Source: Argopecten irradians (taxonomy: Eukaryota > Mollusca > Bivalvia > Pectinida > Pectinidae). From it: a stretch of 64,000 nucleotides of DNA. The notes under the pieces are model-generated. The model did no database searches and had not been told where the DNA came from. It saw only the letters and a program-made list of their open reading frames with translations. The position numbers and the translations under genes are program-made. Positions 1 to 12,536 of the stretch are shown piece by piece. The stretch lies in contig NC_091144.1 of assembly GCF_041381155.1 (NCBI RefSeq), positions 30,126,980 through 30,190,979 of the forward strand, written 5' to 3'. The stretch's first letter is position 1. Every line of letters starts with the position of its first letter.

Positions 1-1080
1 GACTTAATGATTGAACGATTCTTCCTTCTTCCACATCTCTATGAAAACGAAAGGATCTGGAAAACTGACATTACCATATTTTCACAAAATTGACGTTGTG
101 TAATGTTTTGGGCAAATAATTTCTTGATAAATCAACATAATTGTACAATAACTCTTCATTTTATAATTTAATTGGCCTGATATGCAGCGAGTTTGGCTGT
201 GGAATATATTTTTGCATATACCTCTAGTATAATATGACATGGGAGTTCAGTATAACCTAATGACAGAAACAATAAAATAACGTGGGGTCATGATTCGCGG
301 ACGACTGGAAAAAAAGGCGGTCTTCACTGAATTTTCCACAATACATTTTGACGCAAGATTCTTAAAAATTTAGGTTTTTGTATTTATGTAATAAAGGTAT
401 CTGAAATTTGGGTAGATCACAAAGAAAAGGTTAACATTGAAAATCCTTGAATCTTTAGTTTTGAATCAAAACGTTATTCTTGCTCTAATAGAAATAGAGA
501 AAAGATTATTTAAAGTCTTAATATATTTTTGTAATAATTATATTTTGAAATATATAAAAAATTAAAAATTAACGAAACTTGAAAAATCAATCATTTTATA
601 TGTGTCTATTTAGAAAACAACCACGCAGTCAATTAGCTAGTACATGTGCCTAATTCAAAGTCATTCCAAGGATATTCTCTACATTTTGATACTTGAATTC
701 GTCATAGCGCAGTACATATTTCTGCTAAAGAAGTTTATTTTTATTTTGAAAGCTATGAAAGGTGTTAAGAGGAACCAAAGTGTCTCGAACATACAGGGAA
801 TTTGCGTACAAGGGAAGCGGTAGGAAAACGAAAGTCAGAAAGAAGAGAAAATATCATATCCCAAATTTAGTCGCCTTTTACTATAGTACAGTATTATGTA
901 TTATATATTCCCACCTGCAGGACCATAGTGCTGAGTATTTGACTGTGAGGTACCTGTGACTGTGAATGGTTTGTATTAAGTCAGTCTTGTTTCTCTTTTT
1001 GTATTAAACTGTATTAAATCGAAACCTGATAATTTTTGCGGGAGCGGGTATTTGTCTTTCTATGAAGCCATTTTCTTATT
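1..1080. other. Intergenic, no gene seen
   Basis: AT-rich sequence with no convincing coding exon. Short open frames here lack recognisable domains and splice context. Nothing else is supported. Confidence 0.5.
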
Positions 1081-1089
1081 ATAAGTGTT

Positions 1090-1605
1090 TGAGCCATGCA
1101 GATAGGGCGTTAGAATTGTACCTGCTGCCCCTATTGGGTGATCGTAAAAGGCGACTAAATTTAGAATCTTATCTTTTCTTTCTAACTGACTTTATCTTTC
1201 CTAATGCCTTCCTTGGCACCGCCTCACTTTTGGCCTTGCGTTGAGCGTTCACCCCTGTGAGGAAGGCTATGGGTTCTGTCTACTGACCGAGACACACCAA
1301 AGTCTATAAAAGTGGTAGTTTCTGCTTCTGCTTAGCGCTCAGGGGAGATGGACGACTGGTGTCAGTATAATGTGACCGGGTTGGATGTGTTGCTTGGTGT
1401 CTTCGGCGGCATGCTTCAGTGATATAGCACTATAAAAAGGGCAATTGTTCCACTATACAAGAAGACACATCATGAATATACCGCAGTCTCCCAAAACACG
1501 CACCTCGAACAACATACACACAACACACCGCATACATAGGAGGCCGTCCTTACATGACCATAGCTGTTAATAGGACGTTAATTAATCAAACAAACAGACA
1601 GACTA
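1090..1605 (+). mobile_element. Dispersed repeat family A, near-full copy
   Basis: A roughly 500-bp non-coding repeat. Recognisable blocks in order are 'aaaaggcgacta', 'caccgcctcac', 'ataaaagtggtagtttctgc', 'cagtataatgtgac', 'ccgcagtctcccaaaac' and 'ggaggccgtccttac', ending in 'taataggacgtta' and a (caaa)-like tail. Other long copies lie at 13,640-14,125 and 19,250-19,600 (+) and 8,575-8,870 (-). Several 3'-end-only fragments occur (for example 9,045-9,145 and 24,115-24,235). Many 5'-truncated copies with a simple tail suggest target-primed (SINE/LINE-like) insertion, but no Pol III boxes are clear. The class is inferred. Confidence 0.6.
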
Positions 1606-1670
1606 TTGGGTGTTTGAAGCCTCTGTAAAATGTAAAGTTATTATCTCGTGCTGTTAAATTTCGTACTTCG

Positions 1671-2086
1671 CGGCGATGAAAATTCACGAAATCAAATCGC
1701 CACAAAAGATTTCATTTCAAGTAAATGAAGTAAATTGCGAAATTAAATCTCAATGAAAATGACAGTTGGGCATGACAACGCGAAAATAAATCGCCATTAG
1801 AATGTCAGTTTTGGCATGAAAACACGGAATTAAATGCCATGAAAATGTCAATGGCGCATTAAAACGTGAAATTATATCGCTATGAAAATGTCATTTGGGC
1901 ATGAAAATGTGAAATTAAATCGCAATGAAAATGTCAGTTAGGCATGAAAACGTGAAATTAAATCGCCATGAAAATGTGAAATTAAATCGCCATGAAAATG
2001 TCAGTTAGGCATGAAAACGTGAAATTAAATCGCCATGAAAATGTCAGTTGGGCTTGAAAACGTGAAATTAAATCGCTGCAAAACTA
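1671..2086. repeat. 43-bp minisatellite
   Basis: About nine to ten head-to-tail degenerate copies of a 43-bp unit built from two similar halves, 'gaaattaaatcgccatg' and 'aaaatgtcagttgggcatg'. Exact 43-bp spacing is visible between the 'attaaatcgc' motifs at 1981, 2024 and 2067. No coding potential. Confidence 0.85.
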
Positions 2087-2089
2087 TAT

Positions 2090-5000
2090 TAGATGATATT
2101 TGTAATGCATATTTATTATCAAGACATAACACACTTTTAAACAGACAATTAAAGGTAAGGTCTTTGTGTCTTTTTATAACTCTTTGAAAGCATAGGTCGC
2201 TTTTCTGGAATAGAATTTTCACAACAATCAAAACACTTACAAAATATGTAATCATCATAAATAATTTTTGTGCACATCATACAAACAAGTAATCAAAAAT
2301 TGCATTGCTAGTGCAATTATTAAATGCAAAAAAATTCTGATAACAAAAAGTTTTGGGTTTTGTTTGGATTTTCTACGGTACTTTGGTTTGGTATGCGGTT
2401 TGAATTATTAAAGTTAATTGATTAACCGAACATAAATAGAAATAGCACACATCCCGGTAGAACCTGTCGTGTTTACTTGTAAACAAATGATTAAACTAGA
2501 AAAGAAAACTGGAGAGTCGCCAATAAGGCCAAGAACGGGAATAGAACAACACATTTAATAATTAATGTTTGTTTGACACACCCCTGAAACGCTATCTGTT
2601 TTACTAGTCAGAGAAGCAATCAAATCAAACTTTACTTTTAGAACAAAAAACCTATGAAGATTGGATTGTAAATTAGTTATTGGGTTGACAATACAGACAA
2701 ATTACATGTACTCTTGGATCTTTTAATTTCATGCGATCAATTTTCGTGGATTTAAACTTTTACATTTTCCAATGTATTTAAATTAATTGATCAGACCTTA
2801 AAAAATAATGAACGTGCTATGGCAATATAGAAAACTGAATTGATTTTATAATATCAATAAACGAGTAGTTTTCAGAAGGATTGTTAAGTCTTGTAAATGT
2901 TTAACCTGGTTAAAGTAATATTTGATTTAAATTCACTCTGCTTGAATATGTGTTTTTTATGAAAAAATCATGACATTTCTATAAAGTTAATACTTGTTTA
3001 ACGCTGTTACAGTATACATGTATGACACAAATTCGTACATATTTGGTTTTTAATTTTTAGAATCTAAAATTGATAGAAAATAGACAGGTTGTTTTAATAT
3101 TTTTCTTGTATATCATTTTCTATTAAAAATATTATTATGCCATAAGTTAAGTTGACAAAGTAACAAATTTATCCTTGTTAAACTTATGAAATGCAAATGA
3201 ATAGTATTTATTCGGTATGAATGTACTTTTTTTATCAAATAATATTTATTATTTCATTTGATACCGCAAGAACAAACTTCATTTTTCATAAAAAAAAACA
3301 TTTTATATCTTTCTACGTAAAGAGATTAAAGCAGGTGTTTCGTTTCCGTTCTTATTTTGTTGCGTTTACTTATTCATTTATTGTTTTGCCTGGAGCATTT
3401 CCTAACTTCAGCAAAGGCAAAGATAAAAGATATCTGGTTATGACAAAAATGGCGTTAAAATATAACAGACATACAAAATGGCGTAGCTTGTGCGAAATAT
3501 ACCTTCAGGGAATCACCATTACATAAGATCTCGTCATCCCGTTCGATTATTCGGACATATGTTCTTAGCTAGAATTCGTCCAGGGATTATTATTTTATTA
3601 GGTTAGCATATCACATACTTTACACTTCGGTCAGTGGGGCAATCCTTCTGATAATAACCGGATCAGATAAAATAATATTGAAACAAGTGTTGTTGATTAC
3701 TTTTGATCGGATTATCAATGACCCTACTTGTACTATATAAGGTGACAGTATACGTGAGGTTACTGTTCTTAGGGAATGCGTCTTTTAATGGTGAAAGTAA
3801 CATTGGTTGTTTTACCTGAATGTAATAGTTATTAACAACTAAGGTTAATTAGGCTTGTTTGGTTGGTTTGTTGATTGATCAAATCAACTTATTAACAGCC
3901 AGGCTCATGTGATGACGGCCTCCCATGTATGTTGTGTTCCGTTTTATCAGAATAGCAACATATGCTACCCTACGCCTTACGTTTTAGTTACATAATTCGC
4001 TATTTTACCAGATTCAACCATTTATAGAGGAAGTTCTGATATTAAACCACCATTCCTCACATTCATGTTCTTATTTATTACAATTAACCTAGATATATAC
4101 AGTAAAACCTGTTTTCATATAACCAAGTAAGTAAAAAATGGTAATAATTTGGCTCTGCGGAAAGTGAAAAAAAAACATGTTCAAAGTTATTAAATCTATG
4201 TTTAGAATATTCTTCACAGAAAAGAAGTCTATCTTTTGGCAAAATTTGCGAATGACATATTGAATTGAAAATCTTAGAACGTCTTTGACCTAGGTTTAAA
4301 CAAGTCAACGAGACTGTAACCTCAGAGGTGTGGATCCTTGACTCACGGCTAAAAGTGATGTGTTGTCGTAGGAATCATTAGGGAAGATGTCATTTAAGAA
4401 GAATATAAAAGATGAATTCCTACTGGTAAATGACCTAATAAGCTCAATTTGGAAACCTATTTTAGCAATTTATTCTTTTAAACGGAAGTTGTACACCCAC
4501 TTGCGATTCTTATCTACCATAAATATTTTGTAATTATCGGGAACATTTTGTTAACAAAAAAAAAAGTCCACTGAAATACCGAGGAGAATATTTCCTAGGT
4601 CTATTTTGAGACATTTATGTGAAATATTTTATATCATATATTGTTTGCTTGACCTTTATATAACAGAGACTACAACGATGAAACCTTAAATATGTTTTGA
4701 TAGAGAGGAACACGCGTCGTTGATAAAAAGTATACAGAATTGATTTCCAGTGTGTTGGAAAAAAATGAAAGGAAAATGCATGTTCAAATTAAACCTCTCA
4801 TCTTGCGAGAGATCCTCAGCCATTAATCATTTATAACATTTGTCGCAACATGGAAATAACGACATACGCTAGACAGCAAACGTGCCGTTTAAACGTATTT
4901 GTGAAGACTGTTCTCATGTTTGGTTCGTAACATTTAATTAACAATATGTAATTAAGAGTTGACTTCATTACAGCGGCGCGGAAACCTTTGGCATGTTTTT

Positions 5001-6940
5001 AACTGCGCCACGCGCGGAATACTATAATAATCAATTTGAATAAACAACCTTCTTCCGATCTGTCTATACCTCGCGGCTATCACCTAAATTTGGAATATCC
5101 TTCATGTTGTTCATAGCCCTTTTCACACCAGAATATGCCTAATGCTATCTGTTTGTAGAATTTCTATTACAAAAAGTAAAAATTAAATGTGCGAGTTTTA
5201 ATACTTTAACCATTTCCGATGTTATCTATTAAGTAATTGAGGCGCTCTTACATATATACTAATATGCATATTATATAAACCGATAGTCTTGCGCATGAAC
5301 ATTATATTTACAATTTCGGCACTATTTATAAGCAGGATAAATGATTGATCAATTATGTATTTTTTGATGATATGTCCATTTGCATGTATATATTTTATGA
5401 TATAAAGTAATCGTATAGTCACCGGGTTTGAATTCGACATTTAGCATGTGATCAACAGTCGGTGCGGGTTATATAGAATTTATTTTACAAAATCATCAGA
5501 AAATCCCCATACTACTTTTGCAGCTTATACATCGGTAATGGGAATACATAGGAAATTTCTACGATAATATCTCGGAGAGGATACACAATGATGGAAAATG
5601 ATTCTTTAAAGGTACAATTAAGTCTGGGAGTGCATTAGATATGCGTTTATATCGGTAATAAACCGGCTCTAATATTAGTTGGATTAGTTGGTATCAAGGT
5701 AGATTGGTCTCAAATGTCAAATCCGGTCAGTTCGTATGATGGTAAGAATGGCTCACTCACCGCTATAACAAAGTAGTGATGGCTACGTCCTGTAGACCGA
5801 ACCATCACCGCCTCATGTCGAAATTTCTGTTAAGAAACAAGAAATGATAAAAATTGTTATTGGACAATTTATTGAACTCAGCACTTATTTTATTTGTTTA
5901 TTTATTGTTTTATTTATTTATTTCGAAGCCGATGGTACCAAGTAAGGGAAATTATCTAACGACAACGCGGTAAGAGTCCCTTACTAAGCATGCGTTCTGT
6001 GTTTTAGGGTTTCAGATCAGGACGATGTGTCCCGGTCGAAAAACAGATGAGTAATGTCTTGTTAGATGTTGTTCTCTGGTACTTCATGACTTTTCAAACC
6101 AAGATGTATTACCATATACTTTCCTTTCTATAATTCACTTTGATATTGAATATCGTTTTTGTTGTCATGTCGGTAGAAGTATTGTAAGGTTATCAGCTCA
6201 CTTGTGAATATGAAACTTTGAATTCCCTCGTTTGTGGGTAATTTTCATCGACAACATTCATTAATGCATTTTATACCGTATAACAAGTTCTAGCTGTCTA
6301 ATGTTTGCTAATTTCCCTATAACATAGCTTGACATATTTTAAACTGGCGAATATTAGTTGAGTTGGAGTAAGCTTATATTAGCTGATACTTAGCTGATTA
6401 TGGCTTTCTATCTACCTGTGGGCAGTCTGACAACAATTCAATGTCGTCAGGTTAAAATCAGCGTGTTAGATTGTGGGGAAACTGAAAACACAAAAGTGTA
6501 GTTTGGTTTGACACGCTACTGTAGGAGCAGCATAGAGAGTGCCAACTACATTCGTCAGTGGTGTTAGAGACACGTGATATGCTATTCGACATGACTTCTT
6601 TATTTACTTAGGTTACCAGTGGAATTAAATAATGTTTATATAAGATATTTTTATTATTCAGAAAGCGAATGGTCAGGTGAGGGTCAAGCCTTATGTTCAC
6701 CTGAGACAGGTAATTTACAGATGTTCGTTAGGTAGCCGTGTGTATTCATCGATTTAACATAAGCAGATTATCGAATTCTACACAATTATTTGGCCAAGAT
6801 CACTATTTAAGAAATGTTAAATAAATTGATAATGTTACTTTTGCTCAGACAATAATTTAGCAAATCTGTTATACAAACTTTCAGTTTACTTACGTTAATT
6901 TTGATAATGCGTTAGCGCAACAAGTATATGGGTGCATTGA
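2090..6940. other. Intergenic, no gene seen
   Basis: Long AT-rich interval. Frames such as the one at 3,221-3,526 have no domain, splice signals or codon structure that would support a gene. A fragment of repeat family A (reverse) lies near 3,890-3,930. A small GC-rich patch sits near 4,972-5,020. Confidence 0.5.
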
Positions 6941-6946
6941 GAAGAC

Positions 6947-7181
6947 GTTCGGGTGGTGAAGTTGTAAAGCCGCTCGCCTTTCACCTAGCCGGCCGGGGTT
7001 CGTTCCCCGACACATACGTGAAAAGGTTATGGGTCACCTGCCTGATCACGTGGGTTTTCTCCGGGCACTCCGGTTTTCTCCCACACTAAGACCTCTCGCG
7101 CGCTTACATCCAGGCCATCGAGAGTGATTTACATAAGGTGTATAACTTGTTTCTCAATCGATGTAAAATAAATAATTAAAA
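6947..7181 (+). mobile_element. tRNA-derived SINE
   Basis: A 5' head with tRNA-like Pol III promoter: an A-box-like stretch 'ggtggtgaagttgtaaagc' and a B box 'gggttcgttccc' near 6,995. A GC-rich central domain follows, with 'ttctccgggcactccgg' and 'ttttctcccacac', then an AT-rich body ending in 'aaaataaataattaaaag'. The central block resembles the conserved domain shared by widely distributed metazoan SINE superfamilies; which superfamily it is cannot be settled by eye. Confidence 0.75.
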
Positions 7182-8570
7182 GTTTATATATTGAGAAGGC
7201 ATGTACTGGAAATCTCATTTGAATGAAAGAGATTTTTAAATAGCAATTTTTTATAGAAGGACAGGGATAGCCTTACTAAATCAGCTTTTTATGTAGTAGT
7301 ATGGTATCGATACATTAATATGAATTCATTATCTTATTTTTCTCTTCAATCTTTTAATCTAACATTATACTTTCTAATGATTATTTGTTCTAACATTTTA
7401 TCTTAATAAAAACGAATTTACAGTGTATTTTGGCATCAGAAGCTATGTGTGTAATATCTGCCATTTTTTTCTTTGTAGCTGAACATGCGTTTCTTTGTAG
7501 CTGAACATGCGTATCTTTCATTTTCGTAACAAAACCAGGACGGTGGTGCTGTAACTCAATTATTATTATAAGTAAAACTATTTCCATCCTTTTCTTTTAT
7601 GTGATTGCGACACATTTTTATACACCAATTCCCTTCCATCGATTTCCTTTTTTTTCATATCATGTGAAGAATATCAAATTATCCTTATATGAATTCTTTA
7701 GTCTATACGGGATATGTGAGGTTTCTGCACACACTAACATTTTAATAGGTTCCAGCCTGTTTCAGACGACTATGTACCTTAGGGAAGAAGCCTGTTTTTT
7801 ATATTCATTTGTTGTAGGAAATTTATAATCACATCACATTTTTTACCTTTTTACACTGTCTCTCGGATTTTTCTCTTTTTTTTATTTCGGTGTATTTATT
7901 GTAAATGGTTGTTTGCTTGTATAGCACCTTCTACTATCGCTGTGTAAAAAAAGAAATGCAAATACGACACAAAGGATAACAAACAGTTATTCGCACTTCA
8001 ATAAATAAATGTCTTTGGGACGTAACTAAGAATCAATACATACGTTAACGTCCGGAAGCTTGGAAACATTAGTAAATAATTAAGATACACTGAATTCGGA
8101 CTCGACGTGTACCTGAGATTTATCGTGACCTTGAGAGTCCGCACCCTACATTAATCACACATGGAAGCATGCAACTGATGCGTTAAGTCCTGATTAAATC
8201 TCAGTTGCTCACTTCAAGAATTGCGTGCAGATTTTTTACAGGAAAACACCTCCGCACCATGTCATCAGAATGTCATTATTGAGTATTATTTATTTATTTG
8301 ATAGTGTATTACTTTTTTTGATAGTGTATTACTTTACTAATATTTCAACTTAAGTATCTGCTGTTTGAGTTGATACATACGTGATGTCATAATTTTTTTT
8401 CATTCCTGCAATAGGCTAAACAGCCTTTGTGAAAATAAATATTATGTGAGATATGAAAGTAGATTGAAAAAGACTTATCTGAAAAAGTTCGCATGTTACT
8501 GATCTTCATAGCTTCACTGAACTATCCGTGTGTACTTTCTGTCATGGTTTGGGGCTTTCATACAATGTCG
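7182..8570. other. Intergenic, no gene seen
   Basis: AT-rich. A short direct duplication containing 'tttctttgtagctgaacatgcgt' halves occurs near 7,470-7,515. No supported gene. Confidence 0.45.
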
Positions 8571-8574
8571 TAAA

Positions 8575-8870
8575 TATCACGAAACATGAAACATGTCGCC
8601 GAAGACAACGAACAGGTATACACCACCCTTTCACATCATATACTAACAACAGCTAAACAGTCGTCCCACTTCCTTTATGCTGAGCGCTAAACAGGAGCAG
8701 AAACCACAAGAGCCTTCCTCAGTACGAACGATGAACTGAAGAACAAACGAGAGGCAGTGTCAGTTGGGGTCCTTCGGAAGAAGAAAGTCAATTAAAAGAA
8801 AAGATCGTTAATTTAGTCGCCTTTTGTACGACTATGTGACAACGGCAACCAGCGGGTACAAATCTTACGG
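8575..8870 (-). mobile_element. Dispersed repeat family A, reverse partial copy
   Basis: Read on the minus strand this carries the same ordered blocks as the copy at 1,090-1,605: 'aaaaggcgactaaat', then the 'aggaaggct' region, 'gtttctgctcctg', 'agcgctcag' (here agcgctaaac) and 'gacgactg'. It lacks the conserved 3' end. Confidence 0.55.
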
Positions 8871-9044
8871 TTTACCTGCAGAGCAGGCGAAATATATTAA
8901 TATACAATATCAATGTAGAATCTACAGTTACATGCCTTTTATCCTTCTGATTCTAAAATTTAGAGTTTTGATTAAATTCAGTAATGCTTAAAATCTTATC
9001 AAACATTAATTATGTTAAATAATTATAGTTAAGGCGTACCGAAG

Positions 9045-9145
9045 CATCCCAAAACATGCATATGCATTACCATTCAACACATTACATACAGCGGATGGCG
9101 TCCTTACCTTAGCTGGTTGATAGGACGTTATGTTTTTATCAACCA
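9045..9145 (+). mobile_element. Repeat family A, 3'-end fragment
   Basis: Matches only the 3' end of the family: 'catcccaaaacatgca', 'cattacatacagcggatgg', 'cgtccttacc', 'gataggacgtta'. It is a 5'-truncated copy. Confidence 0.5.
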
Positions 9146-9690
9146 ACCAACAATCTAGTAGTGAAGTAGTTAGTTTTCTGTGCTTTCCGAGGATGGTATT
9201 CCTTTTGATTAGGAGACAAAAATATAGAACCCGTGCCCAAAGAGACAACGAAACAAAAAGAGCATAATATCCGGAATTAAATTGCCCTGTAGATAATGGT
9301 AATGAGATGAAGCCAAATCATTCCTACGCCTTAGTACAATGTTATTGATAGACTGAGAATACTAATTCAGGTAAATTCCAAACATTTTTTTTTTCAAAAT
9401 GCCAAAACTTTACGCAAAGTGTACAGATGAAATGTAAAAGTTTATTAATTGGGCGCTTTTTCACAAATGAAAGACAAACAATAGATATTTGACCCCAGCT
9501 GTTAATAGAACAGGTATCCTTATTTGTGTAACAACAACATGGCGTGATAGCTACTAAGTATAACAACTCCAAACAATGATTAATTAACTACAGCATCCAT
9601 TACAGTACGACTGTCGATAAGAATAGATATACTTAGAGACACCTTTATCAGGTCCATGTACTTGGCTAAGACTGGCGTTGTTTCTTTTAA

Positions 9691-9975
9691 TTATTGATCA
9701 ATACATTGTGGTGTACTCTCGGAGCTTTGCAAGCGTTTTTGTATGCATATATTTGCTGTGAGCGCAAATTTGCATTCATACCCATTGTTGTCAATATATC
9801 CGACTGATGAACTGGGAAGTATGATGAATAAATCATCAGTACCAGTCCCAATACTAATAGAACATATCCGCCAGTAGTAGATCATAGTATTGTGATCAGG
9901 CTGAGGAGAACAGTCTACATTGATTGTTATTTCCTCGGTTAGGATAAGATGTGGAGACGTTCTCAACAATTCTGC
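9691..9975 (-). CDS. Possible orphan exon of an unknown extracellular protein
   Basis: On the minus strand an open frame of about 92 codons is preceded by a good acceptor (pyrimidine run 'ggttcttttttg' then 'agagcag') near 9,976. The peptide has spaced cysteines and beta-strand-like segments: 'ITINVDCSPQ', 'IYYWRICSIS', 'GYECKFALTANIC'. This looks more like a folded extracellular domain than random translation. There is no ATG start and no partner exon was found nearby, and the frame ends at a TAA. It could be an exon of a gene extending beyond what can be read, or a pseudo-exon. No family is assigned. Confidence 0.25.
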   Translation of the reverse strand, partial: AELLRTSPHLILTEEITINVDCSPQPDHNTMIYYWRICSISIGTGTDDLFIILPSSSVGYIDNNGYECKFALTANICIQKRLQSSESTPQCIDQ

Positions 9976-10511
9976 TCTTAAACAAAAAAGAACCGTGGTA
10001 TTAGTCTTAAATTAGAAAAAAATGACAAGTTCCTGTGTTTAATTGTCAATCAGAACCTGCGATACGTGTTTAACAAGAAGGTAACATTTTCGGTGTGAAT
10101 GGACGTATTTGCGCATGCGCGTCATTCTAATTAAAGCATATGGCATTGCATTGATTGTAGTGCTTTGATACATGGTACCTACAAATACCAACAACAGAAA
10201 GTCTTATACTTCAACACAGGAGTTAACTCAGATCTAGATGGTAAATCGTTCTACGTGCTGACATTTGCAGTGCGTTGTCGATTCTCGTGTGTAATTGCAG
10301 TTGTCTGTGCATTATGAAATGATGCACTGTAGTGAGGCAATGAACAATGACTGAATCTGTATTTATGAAAATAATTTTACAGGAAAACGTTGAGAAAACA
10401 TTTCAATTTAACAGTATTTACGCCAACCAATTGCTGTAAAAGCTTCAGGGGACTTCTTGAAAAAATTCACAGACGAATATTTTGCCGACGTATGGAATGT
10501 AGATACTGGAT

Positions 10512-11921
10512 ATGAGTACATTACAGGTACCCGTCCCAACAGGGGATTTTAGGAGGAGAAGTTTAAGTGGGGATCGAGAATTGACCTTCCAGAGGAAGAA
10601 AAAAATGATTTCACAAAACCGGTTGGGCATTTCGGTATTGACTTCAACATTACTCTTTCGGAAGTTCATGGTTGTTTTTCTAGTGTCTTTACTTGCTCTG
10701 GCATACCTGTCTGTCTATCTGAACTTAAGGCATCCAGCAATATTAAGAATTGAGAACAGTTGTGAAGAATTAGATGTGTGTGCAATGACGGCAAAATCGG
10801 CCAACATCTACAAGGATTTAAAACAAACGTTTATCACAGGTAGAATACGTGTGGTATCTCATTATCATCTGAATGAGTATTTGTGGAAAGAACATCTTTT
10901 ACAGAGCTTTGATCTTTCTGTTAGATATAATAATTCGTTTGCGAATGTCTCATATCCTTTGGTAGATGACATGCGTTCGATTTTAAAAGGGCACAAAGAA
11001 GGAAAGCCGGTCCACAAGGAAATAATTAATGAATATCCGTATTCCTTTATAGTAACACCGTCAGGTCAATGTGGTGGTATACCTATTGCTAATTCAGAAG
11101 GGAGTGTGGATCTACTATTTCTTATCAAAACAACTGCATCACATTTCAAAAAAAGAAATGCAATTAGGCACACATGGGCAAACAACACATATTCGAATGG
11201 CTATACAGTTAATAGAATATTTCTCATTGGACAAATTAACGGTAATGAACCTATTCCTTTAGAACTGCTCTCCGAGGCTGCTTTATATGGCGATATATTG
11301 ATAATGAACTTTACAGACAGCATGCGCAACAGCACGTGGAAAACACGTGGTGGTTTGAAATGGGCGGTAGACAACTGTTCTAACGCTACATACGTTATGC
11401 TGGTGGATGACAATTATTACGTAGCGACTGATTTAATTCTTCAAATGCTGGAATTTACTGGTAAACTTAACAACTTGTATATGGGTTTGGTGAACCCACA
11501 GACAGCAGCGTTCAGGCCAAAGACTAACAAGCGGTATGTCTCTAAAGAGGAGTTCCCTTATCCTGCCTACCCAGTGTCTGTAAGTTCTAGTGCCGTACTG
11601 ATGTCAATGGATTTTGTAATTGATGTAAACATCGCTAGCATGTATACAAAACATTTTATGTTTGATGATGTTTTTCTTGGAATTGTCGCTTCAAAATTGA
11701 AAATTTCTCCAGTTAATAATAAACTGTTTTACAGAGGAAATATTCCATACACAAATAGATTATTCCGGACCACACTTGCATGTTACGGCTATGACACTCC
11801 TTCGAGATTATACAACGCCTGGATGTTACATGTGTTGGTCACATGCTATGGACAAAATGTTGTAAATCACTTCCTTATGAAGACCGGAAACAAACGATCA
11901 CCCATGACTATTCATTTATAG
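10512..11921 (+). CDS. Beta-1,3-galactosyltransferase-like GT31 enzyme (single exon)
   Basis: A 469-residue intron-less type II membrane protein of glycosyltransferase family 31, expected to act in the Golgi transferring a sugar from UDP-Gal or UDP-GlcNAc to a glycan. The start ATG is supported by an in-frame TAG 12 bases upstream. A short cytoplasmic tail is followed by one membrane segment (about residues 52-70), then a stem and the GT31 domain from about residue 198. Visible family blocks are 'LLFLIKT' and 'RNAIRHTWA' (about 201-223), 'RIFLIG' (235-240), the metal-site block 'VMLVDDNYYV' (285-294) and 'FDDVFLG' (374-380). Sequons at NNT, NFT, NST and NCS fit a lumenal domain. Oddity: the usual D-D-D of the metal site reads D-D-N (289-291). 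The exact acceptor and linkage cannot be predicted; divergent invertebrate GT31 paralogues are common. Confidence 0.85.
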   Translation: MSTLQVPVPTGDFRRRSLSGDRELTFQRKKKMISQNRLGISVLTSTLLFRKFMVVFLVSLLALAYLSVYLNLRHPAILRIENSCEELDVCAMTAKSANIYKDLKQTFITGRIRVVSHYHLNEYLWKEHLLQSFDLSVRYNNSFANVSYPLVDDMRSILKGHKEGKPVHKEIINEYPYSFIVTPSGQCGGIPIANSEGSVDLLFLIKTTASHFKKRNAIRHTWANNTYSNGYTVNRIFLIGQINGNEPIPLELLSEAALYGDILIMNFTDSMRNSTWKTRGGLKWAVDNCSNATYVMLVDDNYYVATDLILQMLEFTGKLNNLYMGLVNPQTAAFRPKTNKRYVSKEEFPYPAYPVSVSSSAVLMSMDFVIDVNIASMYTKHFMFDDVFLGIVASKLKISPVNNKLFYRGNIPYTNRLFRTTLACYGYDTPSRLYNAWMLHVLVTCYGQNVVNHFLMKTGNKRSPMTIHL

Positions 11922-12530
11922 CTAAGGAAAGCGGAAACATGTCATTTTATGATGATTAAGATTTATCTTTCAAGACAAAAATCATTATTTACTGACTTAC
12001 TTGATTCACTGTATGGATACAATATATAGACAATTATATTTATATACAATAAGTTAGTTGTAACCTCTCGCATTTTGTAGATTAATACTAGCACCTAAGT
12101 CAAAAGTGCAAATCTTTTATATATTTACAGTACGTATGTTGTGTATTGATATATGCATATACATTTTTTATATGTTTTTGTATATGGGTAGTGTTTTTTA
12201 GTTTATATATATGTTATTCAAGTAAATTTTCATACATACACATGCGATGTATTGTTCTTTTTAATGCCTCTATATAGATGTATTGTTATGTGGGGAACAA
12301 CCGTAGAAACAATGGGATACGTTTGAGTACTGAAATCATATAGTGGAGCTCGTTTTGAACAAAATTATACAATTGTTTCACAGGTATTGAGGGAATACTC
12401 CTGAAAGGTAGTTACAGCTTATATCATTATTTATTCTATCTTTATTTAAGGAACATATTTTTATTTTGTTAGCGAAGCCGGGTTACATAAATTTACACGG
12501 GCTCCATTATCATCATACTCTCATAACATC

Positions 12531-12536
12531 AATAAA
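12531..12536 (+). promoter_or_regulatory. Candidate poly(A) signal for the GT31 gene
   Basis: AATAAA about 610 bases downstream of the GT31 stop codon, followed by AT-rich sequence. It is the first clear canonical hexamer noticed after the gene; its use is inferred. Confidence 0.3.

Noticed and set aside
1062..1244. 60-codon frame as a small gene
   Set aside because: It overlaps dispersed repeat family A, and the same sequence is non-coding at 13,640 and 19,250.
3221..3526. 101-codon frame
   Set aside because: Low-complexity AT-rich translation, no splice or domain support.
11071..11413. Two frames overlapping the GT31 gene
   Set aside because: Shadows of the long coding frame.
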